The notes below the pieces were generated by a model that saw nothing but the letters and a program-made list of their open reading frames with translations, was not told the DNA's origin and ran no database searches. Source: Siphonodentalium dalli (lineage: Eukaryota; Mollusca; Scaphopoda; Gadilida; Siphonodentaliidae). From it: 64,000 nt of DNA. The stretch spans positions 116,331,319 to 116,395,318 of the forward strand of contig CP136066.1 of the NCBI GenBank assembly GCA_032622095.1, in the 5' to 3' direction. The translations under genes and the position numbers were made by a program. This document shows, piece by piece, positions 22,381-33,897 of the stretch (position 1 is the stretch's first letter; each line of letters opens with the position of its first letter).

Positions 22381-22907
22381 AGGGGGGGGGGATAAAAACA
22401 TTCCGGCGGTGGTGGTCAAAGCCACCAACAAGCAATTTTTTCCGCAACTAAAAAAATAATTTCCTGCTTGTTTTTTAGTGTTTTGGCAATGAGTTGGGCT
22501 TCAAACCCACTTTGAATGAGAGAAATAATGTAATTCCAACTGTAAACTGACTGCAGGCAGTTATCGTGTTGTATTTTGTTGCAAATTTTGAAATCCAAGA
22601 TGGCCGCTGGCAGCCATGTTTTTTTGGCCGAATGACCTCAAAATGACTCATTCCTATTTACATGTCCATGTTAACATCCATGATAAATAGTATGCACAGA
22701 AATTCATATACAGCTGTTTACAGTGAATTTCCCCCCGCAAATCTCTGTTTTAGTGTTAAAAGGGGGGGTGGGTGTCAAAAAATGGTCGGAAAAAACTGCC
22801 GAAAACGGAAAAAAATTTGGCGGTGGGGGTGGGTGGGTAAAAAAAATGATCGAAAGGGAAAAAATGCCATACGTGCCTGAAATTTTTTTCCGACCCCCCC
22901 CCCCCTG
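22381..22907. mobile_element. hAT-like MITE with G-tract termini
   Basis: An 8-bp duplication CTTCATAC (22373-22380 and 22908-22915) flanks it. The termini are (C)AGGGGGGGGGG and CCCCCCCCCCTG. An inner pair of G-rich and C-rich blocks (AAAAGGGGGGGTGGGTG; GGCGGTGGGGGTGGGTGGG) lies near 22758 and 22819. Removal restores the LINE P frame across SPSY|YMIYVND. CAGGG ends and an 8-bp duplication fit hAT. No transposase is encoded. Confidence 0.85.
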
Positions 22908-23115
22908 CTTCATACTATATGATCTATGTGAACGACCTCATACTACAGCTGAGGAACTCAAGAAATGGTCTAAACTTATATGGTATAGATTGTTCCAGCC
23001 CAACGCTAGCTGACGATATGTTATTACTTTCACTTACTATGACTGGGTTACGTAAATCTTTGCGACATCTGCTACCGTTACAGCACGGTGTTGCGCTATA
23101 TGTACAACCCATCAA
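22908..23115 (+). pseudogene. LINE P ORF2: RT motif C region
   Basis: The frame reads YMIYVNDLILQL, LADDMLLLSLTMTGLRKSL (motif C, Asp pair intact) and, after a frameshift near 23065, ICYRYSTVLRYMYNPSKC. The order matches LINE M (YTIYIDNLLYEL, HADDMALFS, ICVRYSNTWRYQFNPNK). Beyond about 23260 similarity ends. Confidence 0.8.
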
Positions 23116-23260
23116 AATGTTCTGTTCGTTCGTTCACCCAGACTATCTATCAATACCTTGCATACATCCTTTAACCACCTCCTCTCTAACTCATTGTGAC
23201 ATCACATGGAGACATGTCTAAATTTATACACGCTTCTGGTATGAGTCCCGCAAACTAGTT

Positions 23261-23851
23261 AATACATGTATATGCACATATATTTAGTCAAAGAGCAACT
23301 TGATCCACCTGTAGAAACGATCCCGATCACAGGTTTTTGGGATTCATGCCCAATTGGTGGGAGCAATCCCCCAGGCGCGTTGGGGTGGTGGCCAAAAGGA
23401 CTTAAAGGGACTCAAAGCCTTCGAATCCTGTTCATGCGCAGTAACATAACGCATGTAATACAACTATCACCAACGCTTACTTGAACATATATAATGACTT
23501 GGTCTTATTTTCCTTATTAATAGTTAGCCAATAATAAGATTTCGCACGTCAAACCAATTATTATGTAAACATTACTGTTACAGTGGAATCACAGACAGAA
23601 GCCCAATTAGTCCAAAAAGAAACTATGTAGAAATTTATGCAATTTGTATATGTGTATAATTTATAGTTCAATATATCTATTTTCCAGGCAAAATCCACGT
23701 TGCAGTTGTCCTATTATTGAAAATTGCATGGTAATGATTTTATCGTGCCAACTTTAGATATTTCACTCTATTTTCATATCAATATCTGACAGTAACCACT
23801 ACGATTGTGCGATTGGGTGATATGGATAATGCTGTCTATTATATAGATTAA
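23261..23851. other. No recognised feature
   Basis: The sequence shows no gene or repeat I can name. A 72-codon open frame (23266-23484) lacks support. Confidence 0.4.
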
Positions 23852-24321
23852 AGGTACTCAACCCGATAAAACTCCTCTCAATTACTATTTCAATGGCTTC
23901 GGGGGTCAAAAATATTTGACTCGAGTCGAGGAAGTCACCCATCAAAGCTCAGATTTGTTAGATATCGATTTTAGAAATCTATTATTTTTCATTATCGGGA
24001 ATACTATCTGGCCCAGAACTCATTCAAAATTGCGTTAAAATTACCACTTGATTTTAGAGTTATCCATCCTTGTCTGTTTGAATAGATTTTGAGTACACAT
24101 CCAGAGCAGATTACGGCAGTTATTAGTACTTATCTCGAGAATAATAACAAATTTCAAAAATCAATATCTAATAACTCTGAGCTTTGTTTGATGGGTTCCT
24201 CGACTCGAATCAAATATTTTTTACCCCCAAAGCCAAAGCAATAGTAATATAGGACCCTCTGATCGGATTGTTGTTGTTGGAATCTGTTGAGATGGGGACC
24301 CTCTTTACGGGTTGAGTACCT
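23852..24321. mobile_element. TTAA-flanked MITE (470 bp)
   Basis: TTAA flanks at 23848-23851 and 24322-24325. The ends are AGGTACTCAACCCG perfectly inverted, with long diverged internal pairing (AAAGCTCAGATTTGTTAGAT versus ATCTAATAACTCTGAGCTTT), so the whole can fold back. No coding capacity. The AGGTAC start is shared with the 5676 and 36363 elements. Confidence 0.9.
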
Positions 24322-24329
24322 TTAAGATG

Positions 24330-25224
24330 ATTTATGCACAGCTTTGCAATGTATTCAGTTTCACGTAAACGGCGTGTAGATATGTATATATAGACAGAAC
24401 ACATGCGCATCTTAAACGAGAATCGATAGAATTGCTGATGGTGCAAGGATATATTTCGCGAGACTGTAACTCGAGCGAAATGTAGATATGCGCAGTCCGC
24501 AATGAGTTCGATAAAAGATTCCAGATTATTTTGAAACTAATGCAAGTTGTGTTCTGTATGTATTCTACACTGTTGTGTCAGATACCAAATGGCATCACAA
24601 AAAGCCATTCTTGTCCATGGATTATAAATAGTAGCTCACCTTGTCGTTGTGATTGTCATTTTGTTTATCAAGATTAATTCGTCCCACAAATAAAGAAGTA
24701 TTTATTTATTTACAGTTGCGTGCACTTCAGACTTTGTCATTTTTTAAATCGTACAGTCGACGTGGTTGGAATTGACGTTTGTTTGTTTTTTAATATTTTT
24801 TAATGAGATCAAAACATGAACATCATAAACACATTAGTTCGTAAAAATAAAATACAGCAATTGGGTTTTAAATAGAGATGTATAAATCAATCTAATGGGT
24901 TAGACTAAGATTTTGAGGAAGCGCGATTATAATATCTTCATGAAGATACAGGTGTTTTAAAGACTTGTCCAGGTGCCCATCTGTTCGTGGTGCTATACTG
25001 GCTAATTATTCATTCTCAGTTTAGTTTAAAAGAACTGATATATATCAGCTACAGGTGCACAACACAGAGCGAGATTTTAAGTTGTTTATGTTAGGATATG
25101 AGTCTTGTAAAATAAATGAAAGAAACCATCTGTATCGGGTAGATGTACCCTTGTCATATGACAGTGTTGGAGGGTCCTGAAAAGTCATGTGCTATATACT
25201 GACTGTGTTTTCTTTTATCTCAGA
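24330..25224. other. No recognised feature
   Basis: Nothing supportable was seen in this AT-rich stretch. Confidence 0.4.
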
Positions 25225-25608
25225 AGAAACTATATTTGACTGCACACTGTGACCACTATTTTTGAACAAGAATTCTATATATTTCCAATTTCTATTTCCC
25301 ATCTCTCTTGATAAATTATATATTGTTTGTGGAAAATATCTTGAATAGGACTCAATTGTGTTATAATACATGAACCATTCTGTATAATTCTGTATAATTC
25401 ATAATCCATCCGCTGATGGTTCAAGGTCCCTCATTTTTTCAAGAATATATGTATCTCTTAAATAGAATGATAAATATATACTTTTAATGCTTTCTTCTAA
25501 GTATCTGTTTTGCTGGCTCACTATATAAGAATGCCCTGATACCCATCCCCATCTAAATAAGACAGTTGAAAAGACATAATTGTTCAAGTGATTTAATTCC
25601 GTCACCAT
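25225..25608 (-). pseudogene. Unrecognised degenerate coding stretch
   Basis: The minus frame is open from 25608 (MVTELNHLNNYVFSTVLFRW, SYIVSQQNRYLEESIKSIYL, KMRDLEPSADGL) to a stop near 25399. It then continues in the same frame with protein-like composition (NYTEWFMYYNTIESYSRYF, LSREMGNRNWKYIEFLF). A small direct repeat (ATTCTGTATAATTCTGTATA) sits beside the stop. I do not recognise the family; a decayed host exon or TE ORF is possible. Confidence 0.3.
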
Positions 25609-25694
25609 TTGTCGTGGTTGTGAAATTTTAACGCCAGAACTCCTTATAACGAATTATGGATATTACTATTTTTAATTTTGGCGGATATCGGCGA

Positions 25695-25928
25695 CTAAAT
25701 CATTCGTATTAATGTTAGTGTCCCTCCTCTCTCCGTCCCTAACCCAATCAACGGCCCCAAATGTGGCGTCTTTAACCAACCTGTTCTGATTCCTCGTGTC
25801 ATTTGAGTAGAACGTGTATGAATTTCGAGGAAATTTGTGCTAAACATATATGTAGCAGCTTTGGTGCCCCTCCGCTCCCCATTCATGAATCGAACGGCGC
25901 ATTTTTTGACATACTTAAACCACGTCAT
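25695..25928 (-). pseudogene. Possible C-terminal end of a LINE ORF2
   Basis: The frame reads FKYVKKCAVRFMNGER and, near the end, TNFLEIHTRSTQMTRG followed by LKTPHLGPLIG. The IHTRST...P...G pattern resembles the extreme C-terminus of many RT-bearing LINEs (HTRSTT...VP...Q.S...RG...WN). Short and unsupported by an RT domain nearby. Confidence 0.35.
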
Positions 25929-25969
25929 CTAGACTCCTGATAGCATGGAGGTGATTAACTATAAGTTTG

Positions 25970-26240
25970 GTGAACAGGCCCCTGGGGAAAATACTATAAA
26001 ATACATACAATATATATAGACTATGCCAGAGACAAGTTTAAAAGATCGATTTTGGTAAAATCACACCAACTATCAAAACCGTAATGAAATCTATCATTTC
26101 AGCCAAAATATCCTCCGGTGTGTCAATGAAATTCCCTGGGTGTAGTGATACTTTTAAAAGTTCGCAAACAAAGTCGAATATCCATGGGGCGAATTTACCC
26201 GGAATTTTATTTAGTCCACCAATCAAATCGCAAGAAATAA
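25970..26240 (-). repeat. Dispersed repeat, copy a
   Basis: GCCCCTGGGGAAAATACTAT, TATAGACTATGCCAG, GATCGATTTTGGTAAAATCA and CAGCCAAAATATCCTCCGGT recur at 48680-48880 (same order) and, inverted, at 27640-27740. It is a decayed multi-copy element; the class is unknown. Confidence 0.7.
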
Positions 26241-26324
26241 CTTCCGTTTCTAGTGTTAACCCAAGATGCCAACTCTCAGCGAAAAATTATCGCCGAAATA
26301 GTATATTAATTAAACAAAAGCAAA

Positions 26325-26490
26325 TTAAAATAGACAATAAAAGAGACAATAAAATAGACAATAAATAGACAATACACAATAAAATAGACAATAAAACACA
26401 TAAATAGACAATAAAACACATAAATAGACAATAAAACACATAAAACACATAAATAGACAATAAAACACATAAATAGACAATAAAACACAT
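26325..26490. repeat. AT-rich minisatellite
   Basis: Units of 12-23 bp built from AAATAGACAAT and AAAACACAT are repeated about nine times. The open frames read here (FIVYLCVLLSIYVF) are periodic artefacts. Confidence 0.9.
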
Positions 26491-27009
26491 TTATGTTATC
26501 ATTAAACATCAGGGCTGAATTTAGATATGAGTTTCTTCGTAAATTAACCTTAAGCATTCTTCCAGCTTCAAGTCCGCCTTCTTAACAAATGCAACAATTG
26601 ACACATGTAATTTTCATTTGCACTTCCACAAAAGAATTGAAACGATGCAGATTCCATGAATATGAATTGAAACGATGCAGATTCCATGATTTCGTTGTTT
26701 ATCCTTGACATTGATCTTCTATTAATAAACTTGCCAAATTATAAAGTCGCCCAATTTATTTTCGACCCAATTTCTCAATTTCCGTTATGAAGTCCAGACA
26801 CAACTATCACTTTGGTAGTTTTACGATTTGGTGTTTTTGGTATATTTTCTTAAAAAAAATAGTCATAATCAGCAACTAATTTATGCGGATTGTCGTAATT
26901 ATAAGAAATCAACGTCGTTTTCAATGCATCCGTCGGCGTATAGAAGTGTCGGATGCCGAACTACATACTTAGTATAATTTCGCTTCGCTGAACGTTGATT
27001 GCATATATC
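26491..27009. other. No gene; short direct duplication
   Basis: A 29-bp direct duplication (GAATTGAAACGATGCAGATT) occurs near 26635 and 26665. Nothing else was recognised. Confidence 0.5.
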
Positions 27010-27745
27010 AAATCAATATTTTTAGCTATAATTTGTGGCGAATGTGTACTTAAACGCGATGATATCATCTATAAATGATCATATGTGTTCCGCCAGTCAT
27101 CCAGAGTAAAGTTCACGAATGTTGGCTTAAAAAATCAATATGCATAGATATCCGATAAAGTATTGAAGAAACATTTGAATTATTAATTTTCTCTGTATCA
27201 AGAAGTTTCTCTTATTTTAAAACAGAATTGAACGTGAAAGTATCGTTAAATAATTAGAATTTGCTTTGATACAATAATAAAATTCTGGGAATTTCACGTG
27301 ACCTTGACCCGTGCATTTTTGTTTTACTTTTGCTTTCAAAATTTACTGCGAGTGAAATAAAAAAATACGGATGGCTTCGGAATTACTTGCGGAACACATA
27401 TGAGCAATTATATGTTATATAACCGTTATATAAAGTACACGTTCGCGACTAATTAAAGCTCAAAATATTGATTTTATAACTGGGTCAAAGGCATCTGAGC
27501 GGACAGGGAAGACGACGACCCGATTGCTTCGGTATATTTCGGTAGTTTCCGATACGATATCTCAACTTCTCTTTGTTCAATTTGGCCGATTTATATGTCA
27601 AACGAAAAGGAATTTGTTTGCAAATTTCTATAATATATTGGGATTTTGATAGTTGGTGTGGCTTTAGCCAAAATCGATCTTTCGAACCTTGTCGCTGGTA
27701 TAGTCTATATTGGTATTTTAGTATTTTCCCCAGGGGCCGAGGGCT
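27010..27745. repeat. Foldback-type repeat related to 48680-49090
   Basis: GTGTACTTAAACGCGATGA and ATCATATGTGTTCCGC near 27050-27095 occur in inverse near 27395-27445. The right half continues through GAGCGGACAGGGAAGACGAC and GATAGTTGGTGTGGCTTTAG, blocks found in the 48680-49090 copy. It is a multi-copy element with palindromic parts and no coding signal. Confidence 0.65.
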
Positions 27746-27965
27746 GATTGGCGTGCTATGAAAATGTATATAGATGTGCTTATGATACTTAATTGGAAAT
27801 ATGGGACGTGTGTGTGGGCCTCTAACCATCGTGCGGGCATCTAACAAGAGCTATAGACGTTGTGCCTCCAACCGGAGGGTGTGCCTCTAATAGGCATCTA
27901 ACCATATTGTGGGTCTCTAACCAGAGTGTAGGCCTCTAACCTTGATGTGTCCGTTGAACATCTGT
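27746..27965. repeat. Short minisatellite, CTCTAACC units
   Basis: Five or six diverged units of about 26 bp carry (G/C)(C/T)CTCTAACCA with GTGTG spacers between about 27815 and 27950. Confidence 0.65.
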
Positions 27966-28639
27966 GCGTCCCTCGTTCGCATGCCGAGGGGAAAACGCTC
28001 ACATCCGACCTGATACAAGGCAGACTTCATAACTGTTCTCGTCGCCTGGAATAAATGTGTCGCATATATCCTCTGTGAACAAACTAATGAATTGTGAAAA
28101 CATTATTAATGTATACAACAAAGACCGCACAATCATGACCAAGTGAGGTATATGCCATCAAAGTACATATACATATACAAGTACTTCGATGCTATAGGGC
28201 TCACGTTTTATCAGGAACATGTCATAAATGCTTGATAATGACCATCAACTTCCTGTCATTAGGTTCTCAACATCCATCGATTCCTATTCAATGTACTCGA
28301 CTAATGACAGGTAATCGAATAATGTGTATAATCTCAAACATATATACTTACAGCTAATATTATTTCCACTTTTCTCTTATAATTACGACCAATATTTGCA
28401 CTCTATATGATGCCGTAATAAACCAATAGACCGTAGTTTCGTATACCTTTTAAATTGTTGTTACAGTATATACATATATAGTGGCCATTATCTGAGCTAT
28501 GTGCAAATACCTTCATGCAAGTTCGCCGTACATAATACTGGAGATGTTAAAATTTAGACAAGTATATGAAACAATTCCAAAGTAACATTAACATTAAAAT
28601 GAAAAATACACACACCAACCACCCGCCACCCCCCCCCCC

Positions 28640-28860
28640 CCCCACACATAAAAAAAAACATATCCCACAGCCCAGTTATCCCCCCTTATCCACGTTTCTG
28701 CCAACCGTATAGCATATGTACGACCCGGTCTATTTCTATCATCCCTCACCAACGCTCTAACATCCCCAAGATCTTTTTTCTCAACTCCAAATCAGCTCTC
28801 TTCAACTTCCTCCTTATTTTCCATACTTCCTCCCTACAATTCTTTTTAAAAAATCGACAG
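28640..28860 (-). pseudogene. Unrecognised coding remnant
   Basis: The minus strand reads NCREEVWKIRRKLKRADLEL and, after a shift, DLGDVRALVRDDRNRPG followed by YAIRLAETWIRGDNWAVGY. Composition is protein-like and basic, ending at a poly-C/poly-A block near 28630-28660. A TE-encoded protein is likely. The stretches 27966-28639 and 28861-29570 show nothing else I can name apart from a short (ATGC)n run near 29095. Confidence 0.3.
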
Positions 28861-29570
28861 AAAATATAGTCGCAACGAATTAGGGCAACTGTTACTCGGT
28901 GGATGGGTGGTCGACAACATAATTGTGGAACACTGCATTAGATTTGTTGCTTATATGCGATATCTCCATGCAGCACGATCTCGAACCATGTGGCATATAT
29001 GTCAGAATAGATGAAGGCTCAGTATGATGTACCCATTGCTTCGTATATGAGCGTGAACACATCGTTTCTTATCGAATTGACCATGATATAATAATGCATG
29101 CATGCATGCGATCGGCTGACACATTGAAATGTCCCTCAACTCAGATCAACCTTGAAAATATCATGGAAAATATACAGACTTGTAATTTTTCGTCCATTTC
29201 GGGATTATAATCATCCGATACCTCGTCGTCTAGTCCAGACTGTGGTGATGGCATCCACGACCTAACGACCTGGGCTAACGGGATATCATGCAGCATGAAT
29301 GATTTGAATTGTGAGCCAGAACGGATCCACTTCTACCAGAAAAGGAAAATGCACTTCATCCGAAAATAGTGTGACTATTCGATTACACCTGTTCAACCGT
29401 ATATATTATCTTCATCAACGAGGAAGTAACTGTCTGAGAAAAGGCCGAAAAATTGCGTTCTGTCAGTTATTTACCGAAACATTAATGGGGAGCGGATCTA
29501 AGTACACGCAGTTCTCAAATGTATACTAGAAAGCAATGGGTGTGAAGTTATTTATCATAATTGTACCTAC

Positions 29571-29747
29571 CTCATGGTCGTCTACTTTCTGTTTCTCAGC
29601 GTTGGTGAAAGAAACGAAGGCAACATTATCCAAATCACCAGAAGACTCCAAAGCCGTTTCCTTGGCCCCAGCTTCAGCGAAGACAATCCATTTAGAAAAA
29701 TGAAGGATGGCTGATTCTTTGCCGACCTTTTTGTCATATCTGTTAGC
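29571..29747 (-). CDS. Host receptor-like gene, exon 5
   Basis: Minus-strand exon of 177 bp (59 codons, phase 0 at both ends). The acceptor CCCATTTACAG precedes ANRYDKKVGKESAILHFSKW; the donor is CATGAG|GTAGGT after KQKVDDHE. Joined to exon 4 it reads VEIVLRE|ANRYDKK, which matches the layout of the second lobe of ANF-receptor/ionotropic glutamate receptor N-terminal domains, where a vLrea-type helix precedes a '..kWivf' strand. The protein would act at the cell surface or in the lumen after signal-peptide cleavage. No further exon was found at lower coordinates, so the ligand-binding and membrane parts are either beyond recognition, outside the window or lost. A (GA)n tract of about 100 bp lies about 90 bp upstream of the acceptor. 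Confidence 0.7.
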
Positions 29748-29836
29748 CTGTAAATGGGGTAAATGAAACAAAAATAAAGAAATAGTCTGTTTTGCAATAA
29801 CAAGATTGTGAAGTTATTAATCTTAAAGTTTCATAG

Positions 29837-29937
<101 letters not shown>

Positions 29938-30419
29938 CCCCCACATGTTCTGGTCTCACAATTAATGAATATTTGAGGATAGGACTTAACAAAAGCCCCT
30001 AAGCTTGTTGCCCAATACTCTTTTGAACGTTTTATAATTATGTGTTTGTAATACTGTTATGTTTAGTTCAAATAAATTATTGTTTAAACCAATGAATATT
30101 TTCGTTTTATTGAACATTCCATATAATTATGTCCATACCTTCAAATACAATGTGTAGACTTCTCTAATCCCACCATTGTTACTTGTCAATATACCACTTA
30201 CCACTACCTACCATACAGCATTATGACAAAGAATTCAGTAGTGTTAATCCTCATTACTCTTTTATTGCAATTAGTGGCTCATTGATTGATAGTGCACTGT
30301 CATTTGTGCCTTTTGTTACCAATTAAGCTGTAACTCCTTATCAATTAGTAGATTACCATACAACTATGATAAATTTGATTCCCGTGTCGCTCCCGTTACA
30401 AAAAGAATGCACTCTGCCA

Positions 30420-30815
30420 AGCATGATGACGCCCCAACACGTAAAATTAAAGTAACATGCCCGGATGAACCCAGCAAAGAAAGAATGCTAAAGGGGGTCC
30501 AACTTGGCGCCTATAAAAACTGGTTTAAAGTAGTAGAGTACCAACCCCAGCTCACATCACTCAATGCCTGAGGTGCATCGGCTATCGACACAAAGTAGCC
30601 GGGTGCACAGCAGACAAGGAGTTATGCAAGAAATGCGCAGAACAGCATAACTATAAAACCTGCGAGTCGACAATAAGGAAATGTATTAACTGCGATGGGG
30701 ACCATCCAGCCTCCTTCAAGGGATGTATAGCATATAAAGTAGAAGCAGAAATAAAGGAAAACAGAAAGCTGACATACGCCGCCGTGGCAAAGCTAGAAAC
30801 CAGTAGAAACAAGTG
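30420..30815 (+). pseudogene. LINE B ORF1 (gag-like), zinc-knuckle part
   Basis: After VTCPDEPSKERMLKGVQLGA and a frameshift near 30535, the frame reads PTPAHITQCLRC and then three Cys/His clusters: C-x2-C-x4-H-x4-C (30565 on), C-x2-C-x3-H-x4-C and C-x2-C-x4-H-x5-C ending near 30726, followed by KLTYAAVAKLE and a stop at 30813. This is the nucleic-acid-binding C-terminus of Jockey/I-type ORF1 proteins. The N-terminal half is not discernible. Confidence 0.85.
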
Positions 30816-31058
30816 AAGCCATCAGATTCGCTGCCACAATCGTGGAATGCCTTATAGAATTCAAAACTTGTAATGATAGCAACGCTATTATACAAAAAGT
30901 CACCGAAAAAGTAAGCCAACACTTCAAAACAAATATCCACAGTTCCTGTGTAAGAGATTACACCCGTGAAATAAACAAAATAAACCAGAACTAAAGATTA
31001 ATTATTCTTCCCAAAACAATATCTACATTCAACAATATTTACATTCAACAGTCAAATA

Positions 31059-31936
31059 ATGGAAGATTTAAAAATATCTCATATCAATATTAATGGCCTC
31101 AGAGGTCACAAACACGAAATAATAGAATATATCGAAGATTACAAACCACATATAATAGCACTTAACGAAACAAAATTAGATCATAAATAAAAAATCCGTT
31201 TTCCAGGATTTAACTTAATACGAAAAGATCGAAATTGCCACGGCGGAGGTGTTGCCTTCCTTATCCAACACGGCCTAAAATACAAACTTGTAGAAAATTT
31301 CGCACCTATTTATAATGATGGAAATGTTATTAATGATGAAGTTATTGCTATAGATATCACTATTAACAACAAAAAAGTCACCATTATCTCCCTGTACTAC
31401 CCTCCACAAATTACCTCTTCACCCAATCTAGAAACACTTAAATTCTTTAAAACAAGAAACAAACAATGTATATTTTTAGGCGACTTCAACGCCAAACATC
31501 AAATTTTTAATAGCAAAGCAACAAACAAACATGGAGACATCCTATTTGATATTAAAGAAGAATTAGAGCTTATTCACTTAAACGATGCTGGTGAGCCAAC
31601 CCATTGTTCAACTCTAACAAGGGTATGGGATGTAATAGATCATGCGTTCGCTACGGAGGAAGCTGCCAAACTCTGCATCGAAACTACCATAGGTGCTGAT
31701 GTTGGAAGCGACCACCTCCCGCTCGAACTAAAAATAACAAAATTCAAAAGCAGCAAAGCAAAAGTCAAACTAAGAAGAAACATAGGCAAAGCCGACTGGC
31801 AAATATTCAAGCAAGAAATCATTTCAAACCTGTCAAACTCTGACTTAAATTCACACAGAGCTCTAGAATTAGCTGCAATAAATATATCGGAAACACTTAA
31901 CAACGCACTTAACTTAGCATGCCCCAAAAAGAGGTA
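31059..31936 (+). pseudogene. LINE B ORF2: endonuclease domain
   Basis: The ATG at 31059 starts MEDLKISHININGLRGHKHE. Motifs follow: LNETKL, an in-frame TAA near 31188, GGGVAFLIQHG, IFLGDFNAKH, WDVIDHAF and GSDHLPLELK. The domain ends NLACPKKR with a frame change at about 31930 into the RT frame. The single internal stop is the only other lesion. Confidence 0.9.
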
Positions 31937-33241
31937 AAAGCTCATACGTGGAGGGTGTCCAGAGATACACTGAATCTTATAAGGTTCAAAAGGAAAATAC
32001 GGAGACTCTCAGCGAAGAACCCCCATGACAATGAATATAAAACACTGTATAATAACCTCAATAGACAAGTTAAACAAAAAATCAAAGAAGAAAAAAATGA
32101 ATCCTGGAAAAAAATAACAACCAGTCTTAATGACCAAAACATGGATAGAAAATTCTGGCAAACATTCAAAACGCTTACGGGCCAAGGGAACAATGCAGCA
32201 TCAGATAATTCTAAATCACTAACTGACCAAAATGGAAAAAAATCTGACAATGACCAAGAAAAAGCCCAAATCTTCGCAGAGAGTCTACGCAAAATCCACA
32301 CCACCCATGAAGGCGATATATTTAACAAACGTTTTAAACGTTTCGTCAACGATTATTTCGATGACAACTCAGAAATCTTCGCACCACTGCTAAAAGATAA
32401 AGTCGAACCAGGCGACGACGATCTCCTAATGACCGAAATCGATTTGGAAGAAGTGAGAAGGAATCTGAACCGGGGAAAACCTAACAAAGCACCCGGTGAC
32501 GATGATATCACGTACGGCGTAATTAGACAGGCGCCGAACGAGCTATTTATTCGTCTTACTAACCTATATAACAAATGCCTGAGACTGGGTTACTTCCCCA
32601 AAACATGGAAAACTGCAATCGGGACAATGATTCCTAAACCCGGCAAGGACCATACTATCCCTACCAACTATAGGCCCATCAGCTTATTAAAATGCACAGG
32701 CAAACTTTTTGAAAGGATTATTTTCAACAAACATCAACGGGCTTATGGGAGCGGGAAAGAGGGCATATAACATGTATATCGATTAACGGAAGATATTAGA
32801 ACGGCAATAAGCAGACGCTGGGAAACTGGGGCCATATTCCTCGACGTTGAAAAAGATTTTGATTCTGTATGGCACAATGGGCTCAGATACAAACTCAGAA
32901 CACGCACAGAACTACCACAAAAAATAGTTGGACTTCTATCATCGTTCTTAACACACAGAAATATAGCGGTTAAAATAAATGATGAAATTTCCGAAACAGT
33001 CAACCTTAAAGCCGGTACCCCCCAGGGGTCAGTCTTAAGTCCTCTCCTTTTTTAATGTACGTAAACGATATACCTTTAGAGTCTACACATAATGTACAAG
33101 CTTCACAATTTGCAGACGACTTGGGCATATGGACACTAGCAAAAGAAAATAAATTAATTGAACTTAGACTGCAAAAACAACTCACAGCACTTGAAAAATG
33201 GTGTTCCAAATGGAGAATAAAACTAAATACAAATAAAACAA
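31919..33241 (+). pseudogene. LINE B ORF2: reverse transcriptase
   Basis: Reads RFKRKIRRLSAKNPHD, NKAPGDDDITYGVIR, NYRPISLLKCTGKLFERI, a stop near 32768, FLDVEKDFDSVWHNGLRYK (motif A; the usual Ala before Phe-Asp is Asp), AGTPQGSVLSPLLF (motif B), a frameshift in a T-run at 33050-33055, MYVNDIP and QFADDLGIW (motif C), KWRIKLNTNKTRL. It is interrupted at about 33242. The catalytic aspartates remain, but three lesions and the insertion disable it. Confidence 0.92.
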
Positions 33242-33897
33242 GATTAAATGACCACTTCACACATGGTAATCTTGGAGACTCATCATTCATATGTGAGATA
33301 AGAGATGTCGCTAACATATATGGTCTGTATGATTACATTATAGAGTATGTACAGAACGGCACCTTCCCATCAAAAGATATATGGAAAACCTTAGTGAAAT
33401 CTAATATATATCTTAAACAAGAGCAAGCTTGGATATACAGAATGGAACAGGACGTGTCACTCGCCTCATTTTCAAACTGCTATACAACCTTAAATGTATC
33501 ACCACTTTGGAATTTATGTCGAACCTCTCCTTTTCTGAAAAAAGAATGTATAATTGTGGGCAAGCTTCTTGCACAATCTATGATCCCGGAACTGGGAAAG
33601 TGCCACCTATGCAGCTCAACGTATAACAATGTTGTCGAACATGTCATTATTCACTGTTCTAATAACACCTTGATCATAATAAGGAATGATATATGGTATT
33701 CCATTCTTAATAACTTCAGCATCGCGTGCTTTTTGGCTATCGATGAGATGCCCAGCCGAGAACAGTTAATGGTATTTCTGGCATGTGTGCCACCAGTAGT
33801 CAGCCGTCACATCGATTCACTGAATGATTTCATAGTGTTTCTTGTCAAAAGGACTTCCTTATTATGGAAAAAGTACTCGTCAACTTTACTCCAATGA
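33242..33897 (+). pseudogene. P/M-family LINE ORF2, C-terminal fragment
   Basis: About 215 codons, open, fused in frame to LINE B RT by chance. It contains YDYIIEYVQNGTFPSKDIW, RMEQDVSLASFSNCYTTLNV and the zinc cluster CHLCSSTYNNVVEHVIIHC, equivalent to CSKC...AEHVICYC in LINE M. The absence of stops suggests a younger copy. Confidence 0.85.

Larger units (their letters stand above)
4254..23260 (+). mobile_element. LINE 'P': non-LTR retrotransposon, split by three insertions
   Basis: The element runs ORF1 (4254-6473), a 203-bp spacer, then ORF2 (endonuclease 6677-7369, linker and RT 20947-22380 and 22908-about 23115). It is interrupted by a TTAA-flanked element (5676-6168), by LINE M (7370-20940) and by a hAT-like element (22381-22907). 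Each excision restores the frame. A degenerate piece resembling the RT thumb (HASGMSPAN) occurs near 23220-23250, after which similarity is lost, so the C-terminal zinc domain and 3' tail are missing. M shares the protein architecture but differs widely in sequence, so P and M are separate subfamilies of one family, probably in the CR1/I-like group. The clade call is inference. The 5' end is not delimited. Confidence 0.9.

Noticed and set aside
22723-23013. Pro-rich plus-strand frame with VLKGGVGVKKW
   Set aside because: It comes from the G/C tracts of the hAT-like MITE.
26287-26557. Hydrophobic 67-83 residue frames resembling membrane proteins
   Set aside because: They are the periodic translation of the 12-23 bp minisatellite.
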